From Flavobacteriales bacterium UBA5692 (GTDB lineage Bacteria > Bacteroidota > Bacteroidia > Flavobacteriales_D > Sanyastnellaceae), in the NCBI GenBank assembly GCA_002420235.1, contig DIHQ01000127.1, forward strand, positions 1 through 7,552: a stretch of 7,552 nucleotides of DNA, written 5' to 3'. Below, piece by piece: positions 1 to 6,325 of this stretch; the stretch's first letter is position 1, and every line of letters begins with the position of its first letter. A model generated the notes under the pieces. It did not search any database, was not told the DNA's origin, and worked only from the letters and a program-made list of their open reading frames with translations. The position numbers and the translations under genes are program-made.

Positions 1-1221
1 CCCCTCTCTCAAAAAATCCAGTAAAGGAGTACTTTTTTCATTGTTGAGTAAAATATCAAGGGCATCGAACCCCAGTGCCCACGGCACAGAACTGTTTGTA
101 TTTGTCGCAATGAAAATCCCTAGTTTCTCTTCAGGAACAAGCATTTGTCGTGAAATCATACCGTCGTATCCTCCTGAATGGCCAATGGTTTTTCGTCCGT
201 GTAGGGTTCCTAGTTCCCAACCGAGGCCGTATCCGCGAAAATGCATGGAAGGCAGTTGGCTGGAATAGAAGCTGGAAATTGGAATGGGCGTGTGCATGGT
301 CCACATTGTGTTGGTTTGATTTTTAGACCAGAGCCTCGTATCCCCGACTCTTCCGCTATCAAGTTGGGCTATCATCCACTTTGCCATTTCATTTACACTC
401 GTGATTAAGGCGCCGGCTGGTGCCATGTTATCCCAATTGACCCAATCGATTGAGGTCAGCTCACCATCGTCTAATTCATTGTGTGGGAGGGCGACATTAC
501 CTAGGTTCTGAATGTCGGTGGTTGACAGCGCTGAGCGCTCCATTCGCAATGGAATAAGCAGGGAATCTCGAACTGTCCTGGCCCATGCTTCTCCCGTGAC
601 AGTTTCGATGACTTTACCCGCGGCGATGAATAATATGTTTTGGTAGCCGAATTGGGTGCGAAATGGGCTAGTAGGTTGCAGGTAGCGGGCTCGTTGAAGT
701 ACTTCGTCGGCGCTCCAGGTGGAACCATACCACAACAAGTCACCTGAAAATGTTTCTAACCCACTGCGGTGGCAGAGCAGGTCTGCGATGCGCAATTCGG
801 AAGTCACGTAGGGGTCATAAAGTTCAAAATCAGGTAAATAGTCCTGTACCCGGTCGTTCCATTTTATTTTACCGGCATCAACAAGTTGTGCCAAAGCGGC
901 ACTTGTAAAAGCCTTCGTATTCGAGGCAACGGCATACATGGATTCAGGATTTGCCTCTTGCCCGGCACTTGCATCGAGTTTGCCGTGGGATTGGGACCAA
1001 ATCAATTCGCCCTCGTGAACTATCGCCACCGATAGGGAGGGAAGGTTCAACGTGATTAGGGCTTCTTCCATGGCCGCGTCGATACGGTTTATTTGGCTTT
1101 TGGAGATTTTCAATAATGCTTGGCCTTTCGCTGGTGCGAATGCGAAAAGAACAAATGCTGCCAGAATTGCCCTTAGCGGGTGTGTCTGGTATTTGAATTT
1201 CAAGGAAATTTGGACAATCAT
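1..1221 (-). CDS. Secreted serine hydrolase, beta-lactamase (class C)/PBP-like fold; 3' end cut off by the window
   Basis: The reading frame is open from ATG at 1221 down to base 1, giving 407 codons with no stop, so the C-terminus lies outside the window. Residues 1-34 look like a signal peptide: a basic n-region, a hydrophobic core around 18-29 and a likely cleavage near AKGQ-A, so the enzyme should act in the periplasm or outside the cell. The three catalytic motifs of the beta-lactamase/penicillin-binding-protein fold (PF00144 type) are present: S-N-T-K at 100-103 (nucleophile Ser100, general base Lys103), Y-Q-N at 193-195 and H-S-G-G at 348-351, the last in the KTG position. An in-frame TGA six codons upstream and the lack of another Met before the signal peptide fix the start. 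PF00144 members include peptidases, esterases and cell-wall enzymes as well as beta-lactamases, so resistance should not be assumed. The substrate is unknown. A further C-terminal domain could lie beyond the edge. Confidence 0.9.
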   Translation of the reverse strand, partial: MIVQISLKFKYQTHPLRAILAAFVLFAFAPAKGQALLKISKSQINRIDAAMEEALITLNLPSLSVAIVHEGELIWSQSHGKLDASAGQEANPESMYAVASNTKAFTSAALAQLVDAGKIKWNDRVQDYLPDFELYDPYVTSELRIADLLCHRSGLETFSGDLLWYGSTWSADEVLQRARYLQPTSPFRTQFGYQNILFIAAGKVIETVTGEAWARTVRDSLLIPLRMERSALSTTDIQNLGNVALPHNELDDGELTSIDWVNWDNMAPAGALITSVNEMAKWMIAQLDSGRVGDTRLWSKNQTNTMWTMHTPIPISSFYSSQLPSMHFRGYGLGWELGTLHGRKTIGHSGGYDGMISRQMLVPEEKLGIFIATNTNSSVPWALGFDALDILLNNEKSTPLLDFLREG

Positions 1222-1240
1222 AATAGCTAATTTCGGTCAC

Positions 1241-1849
1241 ATGGGAGCGAATGCATTCAAAATAGGCGACAAAGTACGTTTCCTAAATGAAGTAGGGGAA
1301 GGTAAAGTAACAGCGGTGCAGGAGGATGGTCAAATCCTCGTTGAGGATAACAACGGATTTGAATACCCCCACTTTCCAAAAGATTTAATTCCCATAATTT
1401 CTCCGGCGGATATTGAACGAGCTTATGAGCGTGTGGTTCCTTCGGTGCTCGAAATCTTGCAGCAGGAGGTAACTCCCGCTCACCAACGCAAGTTCGAAGA
1501 GGACTTCAAATCAAAGTATAAAGAAGCAAAGGCCCGACCTAAAGGTGCGGTTGCGGAGGAAGTGGACCTTCACTTGCATGCCATTGTCGACTCCAAGGTT
1601 GGTCTTAGCCCGGGCGTGATGCTCGAACTTCAAATTGCGCATTTTGAGCGTATGCTACAGATTGGTATTCGTCAAAGGACCAAAAAAATAATTTTCATCC
1701 ATGGCATCGGACAAGGTGTATTACGGCACCAAATCTGGTCCCGCGTAGAACAATATTATCCGAACTGTTACTGCCGATCAGCGGATCCCCGACGGTACGG
1801 TAACGGTGCAACTGAGGTGTGGATAGGAGAGGCTACTTTCCGGGATTAG
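1241..1849 (+). CDS. Short DUF2027-like protein with C-terminal Smr domain
   Basis: This 202-residue cytosolic protein has two recognisable ends. Residues 5-52 (start FKIGDKVRFLNEVGEGKV) form a small beta-barrel-like segment typical of the N-terminus of Bacteroidota DUF2027 proteins. Residues 55-105 are helical, charged and rich in Lys/Glu. Residues 106-196 form an Smr domain with V-D-L-H at 108-111 and H-G-I-G-Q-G-V-L at 154-161, matching the LDxH and HGxGxGxL motifs. Smr domains bind nucleic acid and some are endonucleases, as in MutS2 and ribosome-rescue factors; the role of this one is inferred only. From memory, DUF2027 proteins are usually about 340 residues, so the central domain appears to be missing. 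The start at 1241 is chosen because an open frame reaching back to 1052 only adds residues antisense to the hydrolase gene, and homology begins right after this Met. No Shine-Dalgarno is visible. It converges on the next gene with 8 bp between stop codons. Confidence 0.88.
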   Translation: MGANAFKIGDKVRFLNEVGEGKVTAVQEDGQILVEDNNGFEYPHFPKDLIPIISPADIERAYERVVPSVLEILQQEVTPAHQRKFEEDFKSKYKEAKARPKGAVAEEVDLHLHAIVDSKVGLSPGVMLELQIAHFERMLQIGIRQRTKKIIFIHGIGQGVLRHQIWSRVEQYYPNCYCRSADPRRYGNGATEVWIGEATFRD

Positions 1850-1857
1850 TCGCTCCA

Positions 1858-2757
1858 TTATTCCTGGCCTGACTTGGACTTTTGTTCATCAGCCCACTCT
1901 TTGGCAATTGTTCGCAAGTCACGCTCTGGATCCTTTATTGAAAGTTCACTCGCATCCACCTGAAGAGGTTCATTCAACTCCGACCAACCAGTTAACTCAA
2001 ATCGGAACGCTGACCCATTCTTGTCAAAGCGTTCGAGGGACTGGATGGGATATTTCTTTGCGATATAAGGGAGGTCTATGCTCTCCAGGGGCTGCAACTT
2101 CATCCACTCGAATATTGCGCGTGCTTGGTCTGAATCCTTCTTTGCTCGCAACGTGAGTTCCAGGCGGCTGCTCTCATCAAACGTGGTCCAAACTTCAGTG
2201 GAATCGGTGGTTTCGGTTAACATCCAATCGCCGGACTTTTTAGAGAGGATTTGGGATTGGTTACCGGTCATACCTGCCTTTGCGGCTATGTTGGCAGGAA
2301 TGAAATTGCCTTCCAGCGAGTTGAGGTCAAGTGTTGCTGCACGTCCTGACTCGGGATCGAGGAAGAATACGTCGTCCGAGGATTGGCTCACCACTTGCCA
2401 TAGATGTGGGTTAGTCTCTTTTTTTGGATTGTTCCAGAACATCTGCTTTTGGAGCTTTCCTGCACGGAAAAGCTCGAATTGGTAAACGTGGGTCCAAGTG
2501 AATCGCTCGGCACCTAGGTTTGTTCGTGACAAAGCGGCGACTTCGCGAGCCAGTTCAGCCTGAATGGCCATTTTTGCCTGGCGGGAGGAGTCTCCAGGTA
2601 CTGAATCTTGCAAGTAAAAAGTATCCAACGCAGTGGAGTCTTTTGCCATAAGTTGGCTTTCGGAGAATTCTGGCACATTGCTTTGACTAGTGGCGTTCGC
2701 ATACACGAGTGCAATCAAAAGCGTGGTAACTACTGTAGATTTTGCAATGCATTTCAT
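1858..2757 (-). CDS. Exported protein of unknown function
   Basis: The protein has 299 residues. It begins with a clear signal peptide (MKCIAKSTVV, then a hydrophobic stretch to about residue 20, likely cleavage around 24-26), with no lipobox Cys at the cleavage site, so a soluble periplasmic or secreted product is expected. Residues 55-80 form an amphipathic, Ala-rich helix. Residues about 85-275 alternate short polar beta-like stretches (for example FTWTHVYQFELF, and EVWTTFDESSRLELTLRAK). This weakly recalls DUF4412/LolA-like secreted beta proteins, but I do not recognise the family and assign no function. The C-terminus is highly charged (AKEWADEQKSKSGQE) and has no T9SS sorting motif. It lies 33 bp downstream of another exported protein on the same strand, and a -7-like element just before the ATG suggests it can also be transcribed alone. 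The ATG at 2757 is the only Met ahead of the signal peptide. Confidence 0.85.
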   Translation of the reverse strand: MKCIAKSTVVTTLLIALVYANATSQSNVPEFSESQLMAKDSTALDTFYLQDSVPGDSSRQAKMAIQAELAREVAALSRTNLGAERFTWTHVYQFELFRAGKLQKQMFWNNPKKETNPHLWQVVSQSSDDVFFLDPESGRAATLDLNSLEGNFIPANIAAKAGMTGNQSQILSKKSGDWMLTETTDSTEVWTTFDESSRLELTLRAKKDSDQARAIFEWMKLQPLESIDLPYIAKKYPIQSLERFDKNGSAFRFELTGWSELNEPLQVDASELSIKDPERDLRTIAKEWADEQKSKSGQE

Positions 2758-2761
2758 AATA

Positions 2762-2769
2762 CCAAGATA
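2762..2769 (-). promoter_or_regulatory. Candidate Bacteroidota -7 element for the exported protein gene starting at 2757
   Basis: On the minus strand the sequence reads CGTATCTTGG, where TATCTTGG differs by one base from the Bacteroidota -7 consensus TAnnTTTG. With normal spacing (+1 about five bases after the element), transcription would begin at or very near the ATG. No convincing TTTG is seen at -33, so the call rests on the -7 element and on a similar copy upstream of the ferredoxin gene. Confidence 0.4.
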
Positions 2770-2779
2770 CGCCGTGAGT

Positions 2780-2790
2780 GCAACTGTTGC
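2780..2790. promoter_or_regulatory. Short perfect dyad GCAAC-T-GTTGC, possible operator
   Basis: An 11-bp perfect inverted repeat with five-base arms lies between two minus-strand genes, 10 bp upstream of the candidate -7 element at 2762-2769. Its place in the spacer between -7 and -33 would suit a regulator-binding site. It is too short for a terminator stem and has no T-tract. A dyad of this size can occur by chance, so the call is tentative. Confidence 0.15.
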
Positions 2791-3723
2791 TTAATTGCGG
2801 TAACGCCGCTGCAGGCGTTTAGGATTATTCCAAGGGGTGCGTAGATCGGGGTCACGTACATCGACATCCTCTTCAAGAACCCAACGATTCTTTTTCCAGA
2901 TGAATCCGTCATAAGACATATCAGGTCCGTAGAAGGAAGTTTGTCCTGCGAGATCTGGGTTTGGAGGACTTAGATGGTCCATTATGATCATATCGAGATC
3001 TTCACGCCACTGAAGGATGGCAGAGACTTGGTCAGAATACTCCAAGATGTAACGCTTTGTTGAGCCGAGACCGGCGGAAATGATGGGCACACCAAATTTG
3101 AGTTTGTTACCGCTGATGGTCAAGGTCTCGACCACTTTTCGCGTTTTGATGTTATCGGCACCATCCCAACCGAGAAGAGTGTAAACAGGGCGGTTACCTA
3201 GGTGCCGCAATAATACTTCATAGTATATGGCACCCGGCCATTCCTTGGACGTGTATCGGGATTGGTCATCTAGCGTTGAGCGCAAGGCTGTAGGTCGCTT
3301 AAATCGGAGCGATTGCGCTTGTTGTATTCCTTTTTTTCCATTGAAAACTACAACTGCACCGTATGCGTGGGTCTGGTTTTTCAATTCCACATTCCATGAC
3401 ACTATGGTGAGGCGTTCTTTTCCACTTCCCGCTTGAGCAAACCCCATAGCACTGCCCAACACATCGTGCGCATCTTCTTCTAACTGATTTTCGCTCCAAT
3501 GGGAAACCATTACAGAAGAAATTTGCTCGCTGAGTGTCAAACGTTCGGTATCGTCAGAGCTTTCTTGGATTTGAGTGTAGAGGTCAATAAACGACGTCAA
3601 CTCGCTTTGTGCAGTTGATGAGGATAATGCGCCTAGAAGCACTGCCAGCAATAGAATGACTTGCGTCACATAACGTTTCAATGGGCCGATTAGCTGCACT
3701 GAAGACAAACGCAGGGATTCCAT
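2791..3723 (-). CDS. Exported protein of a conserved uncharacterised Bacteroidota family
   Basis: The protein has 310 residues. The n-region is unusually long (about 15 residues with Arg5, Lys16 and Arg17), followed by a strongly hydrophobic core from 19 to 33 and a likely cleavage at STA-QS around residue 38. There is no second Met before residue 71, so the ATG at 3723 stands, although a later non-ATG start would give a more usual signal peptide. Residues 40-80 are helical and acidic. The C-terminal two thirds contain distinctive segments: YYEVLLRHLGNRPVYTLLGW near 167-186, LDMIIMDHLSPP near 242-253, and SFYGPDMSYDGFIWKKNRWV near 261-280, followed by EEDVDVRDPD. From memory, these match a widespread secreted Bacteroidota family without a known role; a database search is needed to confirm this. 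It starts 12 bp after the ferredoxin stop, so co-transcription with the ferredoxin is likely. No catalytic motif or T9SS tail is visible. Confidence 0.87.
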   Translation of the reverse strand: MESLRLSSVQLIGPLKRYVTQVILLLAVLLGALSSSTAQSELTSFIDLYTQIQESSDDTERLTLSEQISSVMVSHWSENQLEEDAHDVLGSAMGFAQAGSGKERLTIVSWNVELKNQTHAYGAVVVFNGKKGIQQAQSLRFKRPTALRSTLDDQSRYTSKEWPGAIYYEVLLRHLGNRPVYTLLGWDGADNIKTRKVVETLTISGNKLKFGVPIISAGLGSTKRYILEYSDQVSAILQWREDLDMIIMDHLSPPNPDLAGQTSFYGPDMSYDGFIWKKNRWVLEEDVDVRDPDLRTPWNNPKRLQRRYRN

Positions 3724-3735
3724 GCTTAATTGTAT

Positions 3736-4083
3736 TTAGAGGTGCATGAATGCTTTCTTCGCTAAAAGCAAATCCTCAGATTCTATGTGATCTGGATCGT
3801 CCACACAACAGTCTACCGGGCATACAGCAGCGCATTGGGGTTCGTCATGGAATCCTACACACTCAGTACACTTTTCGTGTGCGATATAGTAAACGTCCAT
3901 GTTACGCGAGTCGTTTTCGAGGTCGGAGTTGACCATGCCCTCTGTTGGGTGTTCGCCGTCTCCTCTGAACCCTGTTCCATCTGAGAACTGCCAGCCGGCT
4001 CCACCTTCGTAAATGGCCTTGTTAGGACATTCAGGTTCACATGCACCGCAGTTGATACAATTGTCGGTAATCATGATGGCCAT
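3736..4083 (-). CDS. Dicluster 4Fe-4S ferredoxin
   Basis: This 115-residue cytosolic electron carrier has two cluster motifs. The first is C9-x2-C12-x2-C15-x3-C19-P; the second is C72-x2-C75-x8-C84-x3-C88-P. By analogy with Allochromatium-type ferredoxins, C88 should complete the first cluster and C19 the second. The x8 spacing in the second motif is also of that type. C92 and C93 are extra. The roughly 50 residues between the motifs are rich in Gly, Asp and Glu (start YEGGAGWQFSDGTGFRGDGE), longer than in the smallest members but, from memory, usual in Bacteroidota homologues. The protein is strongly acidic, as expected for a soluble redox carrier. Starts at Met1 and Met4 are both possible; Met1 is used. 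The gene is divergent from an acyl-CoA reductase, and from memory these two are often neighbours in Flavobacteriales. Its redox partner is not identified here. Confidence 0.95.
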   Translation of the reverse strand: MAIMITDNCINCGACEPECPNKAIYEGGAGWQFSDGTGFRGDGEHPTEGMVNSDLENDSRNMDVYYIAHEKCTECVGFHDEPQCAAVCPVDCCVDDPDHIESEDLLLAKKAFMHL

Positions 4084-4111
4084 GCCGGTGTATGTTCTTG
4101 ATTTCCAGAGT

Positions 4112-4119
4112 TAAATTTG
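4112..4119 (+). promoter_or_regulatory. Candidate -7 element of the acyl-CoA reductase operon
   Basis: TAAATTTG is an exact match to the Bacteroidota -7 consensus TAnnTTTG. It predicts a transcript start near 4124 and a leader of about 16 nt before the ATG at 4140, which is one reason to prefer that start over the upstream ATG at 4092. There is no good TTTG at the expected -33 position near 4090, so the promoter may be weak or need an activator. Confidence 0.45.
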
Positions 4120-4122
4120 ATG

Positions 4123-4130
4123 CTAAGATA
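4123..4130 (-). promoter_or_regulatory. Candidate -7 element of the ferredoxin gene
   Basis: The minus strand reads GCGTATCTTAGC; TATCTTAG has one mismatch to TAnnTTTG. The predicted transcript start is near 4118, giving a leader of about 35 nt to the ATG at 4083. The plus-strand nine-mer AAGATACGC here (4125-4133) also occurs at 2764-2772 ahead of another minus-strand gene. No clear -33 element is seen. Confidence 0.4.
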
Positions 4131-4139
4131 CGCACCAAT

Positions 4140-5189
4140 ATGACGAACACATTCCTTTCTGCCCTTGTTCAACTGGGCAAATGGTTCCTCGGAGAAGTGG
4201 AGAACGAGGGCCCAAAGGATAAGGTGTTACTGAGTATGGCTGAGGCGCGAAACCGTTGGTTTACGCATGAATTTGTCAAAGATGCCATGCATGCAAATGG
4301 TGAAATGCTCAAGGTGGAGGTTTTAGAAACTTGGCTGGCTAATTATCCAAGTCTCAACAGCAAACATTCACCTCGACGGATTGCTCTGGTCCTCGCTGGT
4401 AATCTCCCAATGGTTGGTTGGCACGACGTTTTGTGTGTGCTGCTCTGTGGCCATCATGCCGTAGTGAAATGCAGTTCAGACGATAAGGTTCTAATTCCGG
4501 CGGCCATCAATGCCCTCGACTCATTTTGTGAAGAAGACGTTGCAGCCCGAATTCACTTTGTTGAAGGAAAACTAGAAGATGTAGATGCCGTTATTGCCAC
4601 GGGAAGCGCTAACACGAACCGCTATTTTGAGTATTACTTCCGTGATTTACCAAGGGTGCTGCGCAGCCAGCGAACGAGTGTCGCTGTGTTGAGCGGTTCG
4701 GAAACGTTACTGCAATTGCAGTCTTTAGGAGCGGATGTCTTCAAATATTATGGTTTGGGCTGCAGAAGCGTTACTAAAATAATGCTACCACGTGGCTTTG
4801 ATTTGAATCGTTTGTTCGCAGCTTGGGTCGGCTGGGGGTACATCGCTGATAATAGTAAGTATGCTAACAATTATGATTATCACAAGGCGGTGTGGTTATT
4901 AAATCGAGAAGACTTAGTCGAAAATGGATTCCTTCTTATGAAGGAGGACGCAGGGTGGGTAAGCCCGGTCGGAACTCTCTATTACAGCTGGTACGATGAA
5001 GTAGATTTGATGCGTTTGGAACTCGAGTCAGCTGCTAATGAGTTGCAGTGCATAGCCATAGAGGATCCAGATCTGTTAAATATATCCATGGTCCCCACCG
5101 TGCCTTTCGGACAGTCCCAAAAACCAAATCCTTGGGACTATGCAGACGGCGTTGATACGATGAACTTTTTATTGGCCTTATCTTCGTGA
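4140..5189 (+). CDS. Acyl-CoA reductase, LuxC-like (aldehyde dehydrogenase superfamily)
   Basis: The protein has 349 residues from the chosen start. The LuxC-type family reduces a fatty acyl-CoA or other activated acyl group to the aldehyde with NAD(P)H through an acyl-thioester on a Cys. The likely catalytic residue is Cys208 in YYGLGCRSVTK. Family-like segments include IALVLAGNLPMVGWHDVL around 81-98 for nucleotide binding, and IATGSANTNRYFEYYF around 152-167. There is no signal peptide, so it should act in the cytosol. An upstream in-frame ATG at 4092 would add 16 residues (start MFLISRVKFDAKIRT); this is disfavoured because the consensus -7 element would then lie inside the gene. The length is shorter than bioluminescence LuxC (about 480 residues) but usual for Bacteroidota homologues. 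The substrate chain length is unknown, and no luxD or luxE partner is nearby. It heads a likely operon with the lipoprotein gene 20 bp downstream, and it is divergent from the ferredoxin gene. Confidence 0.9.
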   Translation: MTNTFLSALVQLGKWFLGEVENEGPKDKVLLSMAEARNRWFTHEFVKDAMHANGEMLKVEVLETWLANYPSLNSKHSPRRIALVLAGNLPMVGWHDVLCVLLCGHHAVVKCSSDDKVLIPAAINALDSFCEEDVAARIHFVEGKLEDVDAVIATGSANTNRYFEYYFRDLPRVLRSQRTSVAVLSGSETLLQLQSLGADVFKYYGLGCRSVTKIMLPRGFDLNRLFAAWVGWGYIADNSKYANNYDYHKAVWLLNREDLVENGFLLMKEDAGWVSPVGTLYYSWYDEVDLMRLELESAANELQCIAIEDPDLLNISMVPTVPFGQSQKPNPWDYADGVDTMNFLLALSS

Positions 5190-5209
5190 CCAACCGTGAG
5201 AATTTTCTA

Positions 5210-6325
5210 ATGAACCGTGTAAAATTTTGGGCTTGGACAGCAGTTGTATGCACGACTGTTTCGTTGGGTTGTTCTACGGATGTTGAATTGAATGCACCTT
5301 ACAATCGCACACCGGTGGTATTCAGTTTATTGGATGCCGCACAAGACACGCAATGGGTGCGCATCAATCGGACCTGGCTCGGTGACGGTAACCAATTCGA
5401 TGCGGCTTTGATTGCCGACAGTAGTGAGTATCCCGCTGATGAGTTAACTGTGAGGATAAATGAGCGAGTAGGCAGTGTCATGGAAACTGAGTGGGCTCTG
5501 ATTGATACAGTTATTGAAAATAAGTCTGATGACGGAATCTTTTATGCCCCAGAGCATCAGATGTGGTACTTTGTTCCGCAGGATGGTTTAAATACCGACG
5601 CCGAATACGATCTGACCATAGGTATTGCCTCAGAGACTGAAGAAGTGAGCTCGACGACGAACATGATTGCCGAGCAAATCGGTAACATCACCCAACCACC
5701 CCCTGGCGTAAATTCTTTCAAACTTGGATTCGCAAGCCCCGGGTTTACGACGACTTACCCTGACATTACATTCAAGTGGTCCTCGACGGCCGGAGCAAGC
5801 CGCTATGATATCGCAGTATTGATACACGTGGTAGAGCGCATTTGGAATGATCTTGAGCATACTGATTTGCTTGAAGAGCGTGAGCGCATTGTCGAGTGGA
5901 ATCTAGGTTCAAAAAGCACGGAAGATGATGGAGGTGGCGAACCCCTTCAAAAAGAAGTAAGCGGACAACGATTCTTCACGACTCTAGCAACACAATTAGA
6001 AGTTAGTCCATACATAACTAGGGTTCTAGGCACATGGGATGAGGAGGTACAAATCGCACGAGCTTTAGATTTCGTTTTGACTGTTGCCAATGATGAACTT
6101 TCCACGTATTTGGAAGTCAATGCCCCGGTCTCCGGTGTCATCCAGGAACGACCAGAGTACACGAACATCAATGGCGGAATTGGTCTGTTTGCGGCGCGGG
6201 CAACCCAGGGAGTTTATGGTATTGGATACACCACAGCCTCAATCGCACATTTGAAAGAGGATAGCGTGTATGCCCCTCTAAACTTTTGCACTCCCAATCC
6301 TTTTTCTGATTTCTACTGCGATTGA
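5210..6325 (+). CDS. Lipoprotein of uncharacterised Bacteroidota family (DUF4249-like)
   Basis: The protein has 371 residues. Residues 1-20 form a lipoprotein signal (MNRVKFWAWTAVVCTTVSLG) followed by Cys21, the likely lipidated residue; the lipobox S-L-G-C is imperfect but acceptable. The rest is beta-rich and polar, as in immunoglobulin-like envelope proteins: SLLDAAQDTQWVRINRTWLG early, AEYDLTIGI in the middle, ITFKWSSTAGASRYDIAVLI at the start of the second half, and a tail with EYTNINGGIGLFAAR. That tail motif is, from memory, characteristic of Bacteroidota surface lipoproteins close to DUF4249; the exact family is uncertain. The last 12 residues contain two Cys (CTPNPFSDFYCD) that could form a disulfide. 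A GTG at 5186 overlapping the upstream stop would add eight residues, but it would place MTNRENFL before the basic n-region, so the ATG at 5210 is preferred. It is probably co-transcribed with the reductase. Its function is unknown; a periplasm-facing or surface role is inferred. Confidence 0.83.
   Translation: MNRVKFWAWTAVVCTTVSLGCSTDVELNAPYNRTPVVFSLLDAAQDTQWVRINRTWLGDGNQFDAALIADSSEYPADELTVRINERVGSVMETEWALIDTVIENKSDDGIFYAPEHQMWYFVPQDGLNTDAEYDLTIGIASETEEVSSTTNMIAEQIGNITQPPPGVNSFKLGFASPGFTTTYPDITFKWSSTAGASRYDIAVLIHVVERIWNDLEHTDLLEERERIVEWNLGSKSTEDDGGGEPLQKEVSGQRFFTTLATQLEVSPYITRVLGTWDEEVQIARALDFVLTVANDELSTYLEVNAPVSGVIQERPEYTNINGGIGLFAARATQGVYGIGYTTASIAHLKEDSVYAPLNFCTPNPFSDFYCD

Noticed and set aside
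501..743. Minus-strand open frame of 80 codons
   Set aside because: It is an out-of-frame shadow of the hydrolase; the hydrolase frame here contains the YQN motif.
1..1221. Antibiotic-resistance beta-lactamase
   Set aside because: The motifs show the fold and the catalytic Ser/Lys but not the substrate; the family covers many peptidases and esterases.
1052..1240. Upstream extension of the Smr reading frame by 63 codons
   Set aside because: It is antisense to the signal peptide and N-terminus of the hydrolase gene, and family similarity begins at the Met at 1241.
944..1240. Minus-strand open frame of 98 codons in the hydrolase region
   Set aside because: It is a different frame from the hydrolase gene, is rich in Arg/Pro and lacks the signal peptide and catalytic motifs; the true frame starts at 1221.
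1850..1857. Intrinsic terminator between convergent genes
   Set aside because: Only eight bases separate the stops and no stem with a T-tract is visible; the same holds for the 1-bp gap at 6766.
4092..4139. Upstream ATG start for the acyl-CoA reductase
   Set aside because: It would add 16 residues without family similarity and place the exact -7 consensus inside the coding region.
4140..5189. Bioluminescence (lux) gene cluster
   Set aside because: Only a LuxC-like reductase is present; there is no luciferase, LuxD or LuxE nearby, and the protein is shorter than bioluminescence LuxC.
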